DNA of 64,000 bases from Rhodococcus opacus. Lineage in GTDB: Bacteria; Actinomycetota; Actinomycetes; Mycobacteriales; Mycobacteriaceae. The DNA lies in contig NZ_JAAXPA010000032.1 in the NCBI RefSeq assembly GCF_012396235.1, forward strand, positions 42,065 to 106,064, read 5' to 3'. The first letter of the stretch is position 1. Each line of letters begins with the position of its first letter. The position numbers were made by a program, and so were the translations under genes. Under the pieces are notes generated by a model, which saw nothing but the letters and a program-made list of their open reading frames with translations, was not told the DNA's origin and ran no database searches. Shown here piece by piece: positions 1 through 9,408 of the stretch.

Positions 1-590
1 CCAACACGAACGCGCTGGTCGCCGCGAACAACGCCCCCGACGTCCCTGCGGACCGGTTCACGGCGCTGACCCGGCTCGACCACAACCGCGCGATCGCCCA
101 GCTGGCACGGCACTCCGGCGCCGCGGTGAAGGACATCAGCCGCGTCGCGATCTGGGGCAACCACTCGAGCACCCAGTACCCCGACATCTTCCATGCGAGG
201 GTCGGTGACCGGTCCGGTGCCGAGTTCGCCGCCGACCGCGAATGGCTCACCGGCGACTTCATTCCCACGGTCGCGAACCGTGGCAGCGCGATCATCGAGG
301 CTCGCGGCGCATCCTCCGCGGCCTCCGCCGCCAACGCCGCGATCGACCACGTGCACGACTGGGTGCTCGGCACCCCCGAGGACGACTGGACGTCCGTGGC
401 GCTGCCCTCCCCCGGCGCCTACGGCGTGCCGGAGGGTCTGGTGAGCTCGTTCCCGGTTCGCTCGGTCGGCGGGGCGTGGCAGATCGTGGACGGGCTGGAG
501 ATCGACGACTTCTCGCGGACGCGGATCGATGCGTCTGTCGCGGAACTCGAATCCGAACGCGACGCCGTCCGGGGCATGGGTTTCATCTGA
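1..590 (+). CDS. mdh: malate dehydrogenase, C-terminal part (cut by window edge)
   Basis: The reading frame is open from base 3 and ends at a TGA at 588-590, giving about 195 residues of the C-terminal part of an NAD-dependent malate dehydrogenase (malate to oxaloacetate, TCA cycle, cytosol). The segment LTRLDHNRAIAQLA and the motif IWGNHS, which holds the catalytic histidine of this family, are both present, followed by the C-terminal dimer domain. The start lies outside the window. It is followed by an unrelated carboxypeptidase gene on the same strand, about 100 bp away. The family call is secure. Confidence 0.93.
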   Translation, partial: NTNALVAANNAPDVPADRFTALTRLDHNRAIAQLARHSGAAVKDISRVAIWGNHSSTQYPDIFHARVGDRSGAEFAADREWLTGDFIPTVANRGSAIIEARGASSAASAANAAIDHVHDWVLGTPEDDWTSVALPSPGAYGVPEGLVSSFPVRSVGGAWQIVDGLEIDDFSRTRIDASVAELESERDAVRGMGFI

Positions 591-693
591 TCCGGCGTCC
601 GTCTTCCGGGACGGTCGCGCCGACGTCACGAAATCGTGTCGACACGCGTCCGTTTTCGGAAGTCGACCTGTCGTCGCATACGCTGCCTCTTCG

Positions 694-1989
694 ATGATGT
701 GGCGTCGAGTGTGTACCGCGGTCGTGTCCGGAACCCTGCTGGCCGGACTCTCGGTGAGTGCTGCCGGGGCGATTCCGCCCGCAGTGCCCTCCTCCCCCAC
801 CTCCGCACCGTTCACCACCCCGAACACCGACAACTGCCCCAACCGGTCGGCCCCCGCGCCTGCGATCGACCTGTCCGAGGTACCCCAGCCGGGTGATCCG
901 ACACCGAGCGCCGTGTCGGTGCCCGACGAGCCTGTGGGCGGGCCGGAGCTGGCCGGATGCGGGGTGATCCTTCCCGACGACGCGCCCGCGCTGCCCGCCG
1001 ACATCGCGGCGTCCGGCTGGGTGGTCGCGGACATCGACACCGGCGACGTGCTCGCGGCGAAGGACCCGCACGGCCGCTACCGGCCGGCGAGCACCATCAA
1101 GATGCTGCTGGCTCTCGTGGCGCTCGACGAACTGGATCTCGACAAGACCGTGACGGCCACCGCCGAGGACGCCGCGGTGGAGGGCAGCGCGGTCGGGATC
1201 GGTAAGAACGGTCAGTACACGAACCGGCAGTTGATGCAGGGCCTGGTGATGGCGTCGGGGAACGACGCGGCCCACCTCCTCGCCCGGCAACTCGGCGGCG
1301 ACGCCGCCACGGTCGACAAGATGAACCACCTCGCCGACACCCTCGGCGCGCACGACACGCGGACCGCGACGCCGTCGGGGCTCGACGGCCCCGGCATGAG
1401 CAGCTCGCCGTTCGACCTCGCGCTCATCTTCCACACCGCGATGAAGAACCCGACGTTCGCGGAGCTGATCTCCACCGAGACGGTGCAGTTCCCGGGTTTC
1501 CCGAAGGACCCGGCGATCCCGGACGATCAGGACCGGCCCCCGTTCGCACTGGCCAACGACAATCAGCTGCTCTACAACTACGACGGCGCACTGGGCGGCA
1601 AGACCGGATTCACCGACGACGCCCGCCACACCTATGTCGGCGGCGCCGATCACGACGGTCGCCGCCTGATGGTGACGTTGATGGGCGCCGAGGCCCAGCC
1701 GATCCGGCCGTGGGAGCAGGCGGCACGACTGCTGGATTACGGTTTCGCCCTCGACCGCGACGCCCGGGTGGGGTCACTCGAGGACCTGCATCCGGCCGAC
1801 GAGGGCTCTGCCGCGGTGCTTGCCGCACCGCCGCAACAGGATTCGGCGGCCGCGACGAGTTCCGTCGTCGCGTCGGGTTCCGACCACCCCGACAACACGC
1901 TGGCCCTGCGGGCGGGTGTGGGGATCGTCGGGGCGGCCGTCGTCCTCGTGCTGGTGCTCTGCGCACGCCGGCTGTCCCGCAGACGCTGA
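694..1989 (+). CDS. D-alanyl-D-alanine carboxypeptidase (DacA/DacC-like penicillin-binding protein)
   Basis: A 431-residue secreted peptidase that trims the terminal D-Ala of peptidoglycan stem peptides at the outer face of the membrane. The three active-site motifs of the S11 family are visible: SxxK (STIK, residues 133-136), SGN (188-190) and KTG (303-305). An N-terminal signal peptide (about residues 1-26) and a Pro-rich linker precede the domain. A C-terminal hydrophobic segment followed by a basic tail (RRLSRRR) should anchor it. I start at ATG 694 because it gives a proper signal peptide; a longer open frame reaches 529 but overlaps mdh. ATG 697 is equally possible. Confidence 0.93.
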   Translation: MMWRRVCTAVVSGTLLAGLSVSAAGAIPPAVPSSPTSAPFTTPNTDNCPNRSAPAPAIDLSEVPQPGDPTPSAVSVPDEPVGGPELAGCGVILPDDAPALPADIAASGWVVADIDTGDVLAAKDPHGRYRPASTIKMLLALVALDELDLDKTVTATAEDAAVEGSAVGIGKNGQYTNRQLMQGLVMASGNDAAHLLARQLGGDAATVDKMNHLADTLGAHDTRTATPSGLDGPGMSSSPFDLALIFHTAMKNPTFAELISTETVQFPGFPKDPAIPDDQDRPPFALANDNQLLYNYDGALGGKTGFTDDARHTYVGGADHDGRRLMVTLMGAEAQPIRPWEQAARLLDYGFALDRDARVGSLEDLHPADEGSAAVLAAPPQQDSAAATSSVVASGSDHPDNTLALRAGVGIVGAAVVLVLVLCARRLSRRR

Positions 1990-2013
1990 GGGGCAGCGGC
2001 ACCCGCCTCAGCG
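1984..2013. terminator. hairpin between convergent genes
   Basis: CGCTGAGG (1984-1991) pairs with CCTCAGCG (2006-2013). The stem overlaps the stop codon of the carboxypeptidase and lies at the end of the convergent BrkB-like gene, so it may serve both. There is no T-tract, as usual in this GC range. Confidence 0.5.
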
Positions 2014-3039
2014 CTTGTTGCGGGTGAACAGTCCGGACAACCCGAGCGCCGCGACGGCGCCCACACCGACCAGGGCGAGTCCCCCACGCACGCCCGGCCC
2101 CTCGTGCACCTCGATCCGGGGGTTGATGACGGCCGGATCCGGCGGCGGCACATAGGCGAGCGCGAGGCTGGCGCGGGTGGTCGCGGCCCACGCCGTCGAG
2201 AAGAGCAGCATCCGGCACGTCAGGTAGATGAATACGAGCAGACCGATGATCGGGCCGAACGCCACACCGGCGGGACCCGCGGTCACCGCCGAGAGGTAGA
2301 TGGCACCGACCTGCTTGAAGATCTCGAACACCACGGCCGCGAGCAGGGCCGCCTTGAGCGCACTGCGGAACGTGACGGGCTCTCGCGGCAGTCGGGCGAT
2401 CACCCAGGCGAACACCGCCCACGTCGCGACCAGCGATACCACCGTCGACAGTGCGCGTAACCCGGCGTCGATCCCGGTCACGTCTTCGAGGTTGAGCACC
2501 TCGACGACGGTGCGCGCCACGGGACCGCTACTCAGCGCGGAGGATCCGAGAGAGACCACCATCGCCAGACCCAGCCCGAGCAGCGCGGCCGCGTCGCCCA
2601 GCTTGGTCCGGACGAATCCCTTCGACTCGCGCTGGCTCTCCCACATCGCCGTCAGCGCGTCGCGCAGGTTCGCCATCCACCCGAGTCCCGCGTACGCGGC
2701 ACCGAGCAGACCGAGAACACCCACGCTGGCACGGGACGCGATCGCCGAATCGATGACCGTGTTGAGCGTGTCACCCAGACTTCCGGGAACGTTCTTGGTG
2801 ATGCTGTCCTGCAGTTCCTGCAGCAACTCCGGCTGCCCGGCGAGGACGAAACCCGCGATGGCGAACGCGACCATCAGGATCGGAATCAGTGCGAGCACAC
2901 TGAAATACGTGATCCCCGCCGCGTAATAGTCACCCTTCTGCTGCTGATACCGCTGTCCGGCCCGCATCAGATGGTCGAACCAGGGGCGCGCTGCCCGCTG
3001 CCTGTCGAGAAAACTCGGTTCGTCAGCCACAGTGCTCAT
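2008..3039 (-). CDS. YihY/virulence factor BrkB family membrane protein
   Basis: A 343-residue integral membrane protein with about six hydrophobic segments and the family's signature stretches GITYFSVLALIPILM near residue 42 and FGPIIGLLVFIYLTCRM near residue 250. It was once mis-annotated as ribonuclease BN; its molecular role is not established. ATG overlaps the trpS stop codon by 4 bp (ATGA), so the two genes are very likely cotranscribed and translationally coupled. The C-terminal tail is Pro/Gly-rich and then basic (FTRNKR). Confidence 0.9.
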   Translation of the reverse strand: MSTVADEPSFLDRQRAARPWFDHLMRAGQRYQQQKGDYYAAGITYFSVLALIPILMVAFAIAGFVLAGQPELLQELQDSITKNVPGSLGDTLNTVIDSAIASRASVGVLGLLGAAYAGLGWMANLRDALTAMWESQRESKGFVRTKLGDAAALLGLGLAMVVSLGSSALSSGPVARTVVEVLNLEDVTGIDAGLRALSTVVSLVATWAVFAWVIARLPREPVTFRSALKAALLAAVVFEIFKQVGAIYLSAVTAGPAGVAFGPIIGLLVFIYLTCRMLLFSTAWAATTRASLALAYVPPPDPAVINPRIEVHEGPGVRGGLALVGVGAVAALGLSGLFTRNKR

Positions 3040-4070
3040 CCCTTCGGTGTCAGAAACCCAACCTTCTCGTACACGGCCGCCAGAGTCTGCGACGACACCT
3101 CACGGGCGCGGTGAGCACCGGCGGCGATGATCCGATCGAGTTCTGCCTCGTCCGAGAGGTACCCTTCCACCTTCGCTTTCAACGGTGTCACGAACTCGGC
3201 GAGGACATCTGCCGTATCGGTTTTCAGGTCGCCGTACCCCTTGCCCTCGTACCCGGCCACCAACGTCTCGACCGGAGTCCCGGACAGCGCGGACTGGATG
3301 GTGAGCAGATTGCTCACACCGGGTTTGGCCTGCGGGTCGTAGCGGATCTCCCGCTCGTTGTCGGTGACCGCGGACTTGATCTTCTTCGCCGACACCTTGG
3401 GGTCGTCGAGGAGGTTGATCAGGCCGGCGGGGCTCGGACCGGACTTGCTCATCTTCGACGTCGGATCCTGCAGGTCGTAGATCTTGGCGGTGCCCTTGAT
3501 GATCTGGGCCTCGGGAATCACGAACGCCTTCCCGAACCGGGTGTTGAACCGCTGAGCGAGATCGCGGGCCAGTTCGAGATGCTGACGCTGGTCCTCGCCG
3601 ACAGGGACCCGCTGCGGGCGGTAGAGCAGGATGTCGGCAGCCATCAGCACCGGATACGTGAACAGGCCGACGCTCGCGTTCTCACTGCCCTGTTTTGCCG
3701 ACTTGTCCTTGAACTGCGTCATCCGGCTCGCTTCACCGAAACCGGTGATGCAGTTGAGGACCCACGCCAGCTGCGCGTGCTCGGGCACCTGGCTCTGCAC
3801 GAACAGCGTGGCACGGTCGGGGTCGATTCCGAGCGCCAGCAGCTGCGCCACCGCGATCTTCGTACGACGGCGCAGTTCCTTCGGGTCCTGCGCCACCGTG
3901 ATCGCGTGCAGGTCCGGGATGAAGTAGAACGCGTCGAAGTCGTCCTGCAGAGGCACCCACTGTTGCAGGGCACCCAGGAAGTTGCCGAGGTGGAACGAGT
4001 CGGCGGTGGGCTGGATGCCGGAGAGCACCCGCGGTTTCACGGTGGGCTTCTGAGCTGCAGGGGTCGACAT
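3036..4070 (-). CDS. trpS: tryptophanyl-tRNA synthetase
   Basis: A class I aminoacyl-tRNA synthetase that charges tRNA-Trp. The HIGH-like motif is in SFHLGNFLGAL and the KMSKS motif is present exactly (TSKMSKSGPSP), as is the bacterial TrpRS signature with GEDQRQHLELARDLA. I start at ATG 4070 (MSTPAAQ), giving 344 residues; an in-frame ATG at 4088 would add six residues (MKRSVL). It is first in a two-gene unit with the BrkB-like gene. It diverges from nothing: the next gene upstream, an exonuclease III, runs in the same direction. Confidence 0.96.
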   Translation of the reverse strand: MSTPAAQKPTVKPRVLSGIQPTADSFHLGNFLGALQQWVPLQDDFDAFYFIPDLHAITVAQDPKELRRRTKIAVAQLLALGIDPDRATLFVQSQVPEHAQLAWVLNCITGFGEASRMTQFKDKSAKQGSENASVGLFTYPVLMAADILLYRPQRVPVGEDQRQHLELARDLAQRFNTRFGKAFVIPEAQIIKGTAKIYDLQDPTSKMSKSGPSPAGLINLLDDPKVSAKKIKSAVTDNEREIRYDPQAKPGVSNLLTIQSALSGTPVETLVAGYEGKGYGDLKTDTADVLAEFVTPLKAKVEGYLSDEAELDRIIAAGAHRAREVSSQTLAAVYEKVGFLTPKG

Positions 4071-4122
4071 GAGTACTGATCTTTTCACGTGCGCCGTGAC
4101 GACACGAATCAGATACCGGCCG

Positions 4123-4929
4123 TCACCGGTACTGGACGGTGACCGGCGCGTGGTCGGACCACCGCTGGTCGTAGGTTTCGGCGCGCTCGACGACGGCCTG
4201 CTTGGCCCGCTCCGCCAGTTCCCGGGTGGCGATCTGGTAGTCGATGCGCCAGCCGGAGTCGTTGTCGAACGCCTTCCCGCGGTACGACCACCACGAGTAC
4301 GGTCCGGCGACGTCGGGATTCAGCTGCCGGACCACGTCGGCCCAGTGCGCGTCTTCGGCGAACAGGGCCCCGAGCCACTCCCGCTCGTTCGGGAGAAAAC
4401 CGGAGTTCTTCTTGTTGGTCTTCCAGTTCTTCAGGTCGAGTTCGGTGTGGGCGATGTTCCAGTCGCCGCAGACCACGACGTGCCGGCCCGCCGCGACGGC
4501 AGCCGCTGCGGTGTCGGTGAGGTACCGGGCGAAGGAGTCCATGAACCGCTCCTTCTCCTCCTGCCGGGGTGTCTGGGCCTCCCCGGAGGGCAGGTACAGG
4601 CTCGCCACGGTCAGGTCGTCGAAGTCGGCCTCGAGGTAGCGGCCCGCGGTCGCGAACTCGTCGTCACCGTGGCCGACGCGGAAGGCGTCGGCAGGTTTCC
4701 GGGACAGGATCGCGACGCCGTTGCGCCCCTTCGACGACGGCTCCGCGGACACCAGGTTCCATCCGCCCTCCAGGGCGGGCGCGAGCGTCTCGGCCAGTTG
4801 CTCGTCGGACGCCCGCGTCTCCTGCAGGCAGACGACGTCGGCCTCCGTGCGCTCGATCCACTCGGTGAGCCCCTTGCGGGCGGCGGCGCGCACGCCGTTG
4901 ACATTGACGGTGGTGATGATGTGTGGCAC
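4123..4929 (-). CDS. xth: exodeoxyribonuclease III (Xth/AP endonuclease family)
   Basis: A 268-residue Mg-dependent DNA repair nuclease that acts on abasic sites and 3' ends. All family motifs are visible: ITTVNVNGVRAA at the N-terminus, the metal-ligand Glu in CLQETRA, GDWNIAHTELDLKN in the centre and the catalytic WSDHAPV near the C-terminus. The GTG at 4929 is chosen because the conserved N-terminus (VPHIITTVNVNG) begins there and the length equals the family norm. A much longer open frame upstream is only the antisense-like shadow of the MFS gene. Confidence 0.93.
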   Translation of the reverse strand: MPHIITTVNVNGVRAAARKGLTEWIERTEADVVCLQETRASDEQLAETLAPALEGGWNLVSAEPSSKGRNGVAILSRKPADAFRVGHGDDEFATAGRYLEADFDDLTVASLYLPSGEAQTPRQEEKERFMDSFARYLTDTAAAAVAAGRHVVVCGDWNIAHTELDLKNWKTNKKNSGFLPNEREWLGALFAEDAHWADVVRQLNPDVAGPYSWWSYRGKAFDNDSGWRIDYQIATRELAERAKQAVVERAETYDQRWSDHAPVTVQYR

Positions 4930-4964
4930 GGCAAGCACCGTAGCGGACGCGTACGACACCGCGG

Positions 4965-6188
4965 CTACCGAGACGAACAGGCGCTGCGGCGTTCCATCGC
5001 GACCGCCACGGTGAGGACCACGAGTCCCGCCACGGCGAGCAGCGCACCGACCGCGGCGGGCGCCGTGTAGCCGTAGCCGGCCGCGATGACGACACCACCG
5101 ATCCATGCCCCGAACGCGTTCGCGATGTTGAGTGCCGCGTGGTTGAGCGACGCGGCGAGGGTCTGGGCGTCGGCGGCGACGTCCATCAGCCGGGTCTGCA
5201 GTCCGGGCACCATCGACGCACCCGCCGCACCGACGAAGAACACCAGCAGCAGCGCCGTGTACGGGTTGTGGGAGGCGATCACGAAGATGCCGAGCAACAC
5301 CCCGAGTGCCGTCATCGATACGAACAGACCGGGAATCAGCGCCCGGTCGGCGAGCCGGCCGCCGATCAGATTGCCCGCGACCATGCCCAGTCCGTAGATC
5401 ATCAGGGCCAGCGGCACCAGCGACCGCGACAGCCCGGCGACGTCGGTGAGCGTCGTGCTGATGTAGGTGTAGACGGCGAACATGCCACCGAATCCGACCA
5501 TGCCGATGATCAGCGTCATCCACACCTGCGCGCGGCGCAGGGCACCGAGTTCGGTGAGGGGATTCGACATCCGCATTGCGGCGAGCGCGGGCACCCACGA
5601 CCAGATCGCGCCCAGTGTCGCCACACCGATCACCGCCACGAGCGCGAAGGCGCTGCGCCAGCCGAGCGTCTGACCCAGCCACGAGGCGACCGGAACGCCG
5701 ACGACGTTGGCCACCGACAGCCCCATCATGACGAGAGCGACCGCCCTGGCCCGCTGGCCGCGGTCCGCGAGGTGCGCCGCCACGAGGGCCGCGACACCGA
5801 AGTAGGCGCCGTGCGGGAGGCCTGCCACGAACCGCGCGGCCATCAGCACGCCGTAGTTCGGCGCGAACACGGTGGCGGCGTTGCCGATCGTGAACGCCGC
5901 CATCAACGCGATCAACAGCGTCTTCCGGGGCACCCGTGCGGTCAGCGCCGCGATGAGAGGCGCACCCACGACCACACCCAGCGCGTACGCCGAGATGACG
6001 TGTCCGGCCGTCGGCTCGGTGATCCCGAGACTCGACGCCATCTCGGGCAGCAGCCCCATCGCCACGAACTCGGTGGTCCCGATCCCGAAGCCACCGAGCG
6101 CGAGCGCGACCATGGCGAGCTTGCGGACGGACGGATGTTGCGCGATGACACCGAGGTGCTCGGGGCGGACAGGGGTGGAAGTGCTCAC
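4965..6188 (-). CDS. MFS transporter, DHA1 drug-exporter type (AraJ-like)
   Basis: A 407-residue protein with about twelve hydrophobic segments. The N-terminal stretch GGFGIGTTEFVAMGLLPEMA is typical of the DHA1 subgroup that contains AraJ and chloramphenicol-resistance exporters. The loop between helices 2 and 3 carries VPRKTLL, in the position of the MFS loop motif. It starts at GTG 6188 (MSTSTPVRPEH). The gene ends 36 bp before the exonuclease start, so cotranscription is possible. The substrate cannot be read from the sequence. Confidence 0.88.
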   Translation of the reverse strand: MSTSTPVRPEHLGVIAQHPSVRKLAMVALALGGFGIGTTEFVAMGLLPEMASSLGITEPTAGHVISAYALGVVVGAPLIAALTARVPRKTLLIALMAAFTIGNAATVFAPNYGVLMAARFVAGLPHGAYFGVAALVAAHLADRGQRARAVALVMMGLSVANVVGVPVASWLGQTLGWRSAFALVAVIGVATLGAIWSWVPALAAMRMSNPLTELGALRRAQVWMTLIIGMVGFGGMFAVYTYISTTLTDVAGLSRSLVPLALMIYGLGMVAGNLIGGRLADRALIPGLFVSMTALGVLLGIFVIASHNPYTALLLVFFVGAAGASMVPGLQTRLMDVAADAQTLAASLNHAALNIANAFGAWIGGVVIAAGYGYTAPAAVGALLAVAGLVVLTVAVAMERRSACSSR

Positions 6189-6335
6189 AGAAGAACTTTC
6201 GACTAGGCGGAGATACGGCTACGCGGCGCACGGCGCCTCGTTGCGCAACGACCCACATCGAAATTCTCTTCCCCGGATTCGGCCTTTCGCGCCTCGAACG
6301 ACCGTGAGATGACTCACCCGGGACCCGGAGACTGC

Positions 6336-6368
6336 GAACGGGACGCCCCCGTGAGGGACGTCCCGTTC
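6336..6368 (-). terminator. terminator of icd
   Basis: GAACGGGACG (6336-6345) pairs perfectly with CGTCCCGTTC (6359-6368) around a 13-base loop, about 20 bp past the icd stop. The rest of the 200-bp gap between icd and the MFS gene shows no further gene. Confidence 0.65.
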
Positions 6369-6388
6369 GTAGCGCTGCGGCTCGGTGC

Positions 6389-7612
6389 CTACTGCTCGGC
6401 GATGGCCTTCTGGAGGTTGATGTCCAGCGCACCGAGGAACTCCTCGGTGGTCAGGTAGCCCTGGTCGCCGCCGACCAGCATCGCGAGGTCCTTCGTCATC
6501 TGACCACCCTCGACGGTCTTGATGACCACGTCTTCGAGCTTCTGGGCGAAGCCGATGACGTCGGGGGTGTTGTCGAGCTTGCCGCGATGCTCGAGTCCAC
6601 GGGTCCACGCGAAGATCGACGCGATGGGGTTGGTGGACGTCGGCTTGCCCTGCTGGTGCTGACGGAAGTGACGCGTCACGGTGCCGTGCGCGGCCTCGGC
6701 CTCACACGTCTTTCCGTCCGGGGTCAGCAGCACGGAGGTCATGAGGCCGAGCGATCCGAAGCCCTGCGCGACGGTGTCGGACTGGACGTCGCCGTCGTAG
6801 TTCTTGCAGGCCCAGACGTAGCCGCCCTCCCACTTGAGCGCCGACGCGACCATGTCGTCGATGAGACGGTGCTCGTAGGTGAGTCCGGCCGCGTCGAACT
6901 CCGGCTTGAACTCGGTCTCGTAGACGTGCTGGAAGATGTCCTTGAATGCGCCGTCGTACGCCTTGAGGATGGTGTTCTTGGTCGACAGGTACACCGGGTA
7001 GTTCTGCTGCAGGCCGTAGTTGAGCGAGGCGCGCGCGAAGTCCTCGATGGACTTGGTGAAGTTGTACTGCCCCTGGACGACGCCGCCGCCCTCGGGGAAG
7101 TTCACCAGCTCGTGCTCGATCGGCTCGCTGCCGTCCTCGGGCGTGTAGGTGATCATCACCTTGCCGGGGCCGGGGACCTTGAAGTCGGTGGCGCGGTACT
7201 GGTCACCGAAGGCGTGACGGCCGATGATGATCGGCTTGGTCCAGCCCGGAACCAGTCGCGGAACGTTGGAGATGATGATCGGCGCGCGGAAGATCGTCCC
7301 ACCGAGGATGTTGCGGATGGTGCCGTTGGGCGACCGCCACATCTTCTTGAGACCGAATTCCTCGACGCGTGCCTCGTCCGGGGTGATGGTCGCGCACTTG
7401 ACGCCGACGCCGTGCTTCTTGATGGCGTTGGCCGCGTCGACGGTCACCTGGTCGTCGGTCTCGTCCCGGTACTCGATGCCGAGGTCGTAGTACTCGAGGT
7501 TCACATCCAGGTAAGGATGGATCAGTTTGTCTTTGATGAACTGCCAGATAATGCGTGTCATCTCGTCGCCGTCGAGTTCGACGACGGTGCCCTCAACCTT
7601 GATTTTGGACAT
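6389..7612 (-). CDS. icd: NADP-dependent isocitrate dehydrogenase (eukaryote-type, homodimeric)
   Basis: A 407-residue TCA-cycle enzyme (isocitrate to 2-oxoglutarate, producing NADPH). It begins with the conserved VELDGDEMTRIIW, and the substrate-binding region SPNGTIRNILGGTIFR and the GRHAFGDQYRATD segment follow. This is the type II IDH resembling the mitochondrial enzyme, not the monomeric form. An in-frame ATG at 7666 exists, but ATG 7612 (MSKIKVEG) has an AGGAGG at 13-15 bases upstream and matches the family start. It is preceded by a 500-bp region shared with the divergent metY-metX operon. Confidence 0.96.
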   Translation of the reverse strand: MSKIKVEGTVVELDGDEMTRIIWQFIKDKLIHPYLDVNLEYYDLGIEYRDETDDQVTVDAANAIKKHGVGVKCATITPDEARVEEFGLKKMWRSPNGTIRNILGGTIFRAPIIISNVPRLVPGWTKPIIIGRHAFGDQYRATDFKVPGPGKVMITYTPEDGSEPIEHELVNFPEGGGVVQGQYNFTKSIEDFARASLNYGLQQNYPVYLSTKNTILKAYDGAFKDIFQHVYETEFKPEFDAAGLTYEHRLIDDMVASALKWEGGYVWACKNYDGDVQSDTVAQGFGSLGLMTSVLLTPDGKTCEAEAAHGTVTRHFRQHQQGKPTSTNPIASIFAWTRGLEHRGKLDNTPDVIGFAQKLEDVVIKTVEGGQMTKDLAMLVGGDQGYLTTEEFLGALDINLQKAIAEQ

Positions 7613-7883
7613 GGGTGCTTCGCGTCCTCCTAGGAAGTTTCCCTGGTTACACGGTTGCGGGCGCACTTTGTGAGTGGGTCCGCGAACGGTTCGCTTATCA
7701 AACGTAGACGGTCACGGCGGCCCCTGGGGAGACCGCACCTAAACAAGACAAGCGTACTGCTATGCGAGCGGCTCGCAACAGGTGGGGCGCACAACCCACC
7801 CCTACTCGCGGGTAACTTTTCCCTGCTAGCGGCCCTGATCGGTGCCGTTTCCGGTCGTTCCACCTCAGCCGCTAAGATTCACT

Positions 7884-8000
7884 CCAGGTCATGAGTGCCA
7901 GCAACGAGCCCCGGCTAGCTGGCCGGCAACCCTCCACCGCGGTGGGGTGCCCCGGGTGATGACCTGGTTCCCTGATTCATACAACAGTCGGGTGACAAGC
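7884..8000 (+). ncRNA. SAM-IV riboswitch controlling metY-metX
   Basis: The leader of metY contains the core of an S-adenosylmethionine riboswitch. A closing stem GGTCAT (7887-7892) with ATGACC (7959-7964) encloses CCGGCTAGCTGGCCGGCAAC and a GC-rich stem (CCTCCACCGCGGTGGGG). The order of conserved blocks matches the actinobacterial SAM-IV class rather than SAM-I, and SAM-IV is typically found ahead of metY or metX in this group. It should reduce expression when SAM is abundant. The 3' boundary, including the pseudoknot, is estimated. About 125 bases separate the core from the metY start. Confidence 0.88.
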
Positions 8001-8124
8001 GCGGGTCCGACATCGGAGGTTCATGATGTGTTGTTGTTGTCGTAGATAGACCCCAGACAAGCCCTGCGCGCGAACGAACCAGCACTCCGTCCGCGCCTCG
8101 TCAGACCACTGGAGTAGACAGCAC

Positions 8125-9408
8125 ATGACCGAGAACTGGTCGTTCGAGACCAAGCAGATCCATGCCGGGCAGACGTCCGACGCGACCACCAAGGCGCGGG
8201 CGCTGCCGATCTACCAGACCACCTCGTACACGTTCGACAGCACCGATCACGCTGCCGCGCTGTTCGGTCTGGCAGAGCCGGGCAACATCTACACCCGCAT
8301 CATGAACCCCACGCAGGACGCGGTCGAGCAGCGCATTGCCGCGCTCGAGGGCGGCGTCGCCGCCCTGCTGCTGTCCTCCGGACAGGCCGCGGAGACGATC
8401 GCGATCCTGAATCTCGCCGAGGCAGGTGACCACATCGTCTCCAGCCCGCGGCTGTACGGGGGCACCTACAACCTCTTCCACTACACGCTGCCCAAGCTCG
8501 GCATCGAAGTCTCGTTCGTCGAGGACCCCGACGACCTCGAGCAGTGGAAGGACGCGGTCCGGGACAACACGAAGGCGTTCTACGGCGAGACCATCTCCAA
8601 TCCCCGCAACGACGTCCTCGACTTGCCCGGCATCTCCGGGATCGCGCATCAGCACGGACTCCCGCTGATCGTCGACAACACGGTGGCCACTCCCTACCTG
8701 ATCCGCCCCCTCGAGCACGGCGCGGACATCGTGGTGCACTCGGCCACCAAGTACCTCGGCGGTCACGGCACGGCGATCGCCGGTGTCATCGTCGACGGCG
8801 GCACGTTCGACTGGACCCAGGGCCGCCACGGCAACTTCACCACGCCGGACCCGAGCTACCACGGCGTCGTCTACTCCGAGCTCGGACCGCCTGCGTTCGC
8901 CCTCAAGGCTCGCGTGCAGCTGCTTCGCGACCTCGGTTCGGCGATCTCCCCGTTCAATGCGTTCCTCATCGCGCAGGGCCTCGAGACTCTGAGCCTTCGC
9001 ATGGAACGACACGTGTCCAACGCGACCGCCGTCGCGCAGTACCTGGAGGCCCGCCCGGAGGTCGTGTCCGTCGGATACGCCGGGCTCCCGTCGTCGCCCT
9101 GGCACGACCGGGCGAAACAGATCGCGCCGAGGGGTGCGGGTGCCATCGTGACGTTCGAACTCGCCGGCGGCATCGACGCGGGCAAGAAGTTCGTCAACGC
9201 GCTCACCCTGCACAGCCACGTCGCGAACATCGGCGACGTCCGCTCGCTGGTGATCCACCCGGCGTCCACCACACACTCCCAGCTGACCCCCGAGGAGCAG
9301 GCCGCCAGCGGCGTCACCCCCGGACTGGTCCGCCTGGCTGTCGGCATCGAAGGGATCGACGACATCATCGCCGATATCGAGACCGGACTTACGGCGGCGG
9401 CATCTTGA
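8125..9408 (+). CDS. metY: O-acetylhomoserine sulfhydrylase (aminocarboxypropyltransferase)
   Basis: A 427-residue PLP enzyme of the Cys/Met metabolism family that makes homocysteine from O-acetylhomoserine and sulfide. The PLP lysine lies in VVHSATKYLGGHGT. The N-terminus (FETKQIHAGQ) and the SSGQAAETIAILNL phosphate-binding segment are typical of MetY. Length fits the family. It is preceded by the SAM-IV riboswitch and followed directly by metX with overlapping codons, so both enzymes of the direct sulfhydrylation route are under one SAM-responsive switch. Confidence 0.96.
   Translation: MTENWSFETKQIHAGQTSDATTKARALPIYQTTSYTFDSTDHAAALFGLAEPGNIYTRIMNPTQDAVEQRIAALEGGVAALLLSSGQAAETIAILNLAEAGDHIVSSPRLYGGTYNLFHYTLPKLGIEVSFVEDPDDLEQWKDAVRDNTKAFYGETISNPRNDVLDLPGISGIAHQHGLPLIVDNTVATPYLIRPLEHGADIVVHSATKYLGGHGTAIAGVIVDGGTFDWTQGRHGNFTTPDPSYHGVVYSELGPPAFALKARVQLLRDLGSAISPFNAFLIAQGLETLSLRMERHVSNATAVAQYLEARPEVVSVGYAGLPSSPWHDRAKQIAPRGAGAIVTFELAGGIDAGKKFVNALTLHSHVANIGDVRSLVIHPASTTHSQLTPEEQAASGVTPGLVRLAVGIEGIDDIIADIETGLTAAAS

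Noticed and set aside
4123..6432. A 769-codon open frame on the minus strand
   Set aside because: Only its last third (from GTG 4929) is exonuclease III. The rest is the out-of-frame shadow of the MFS transporter gene.
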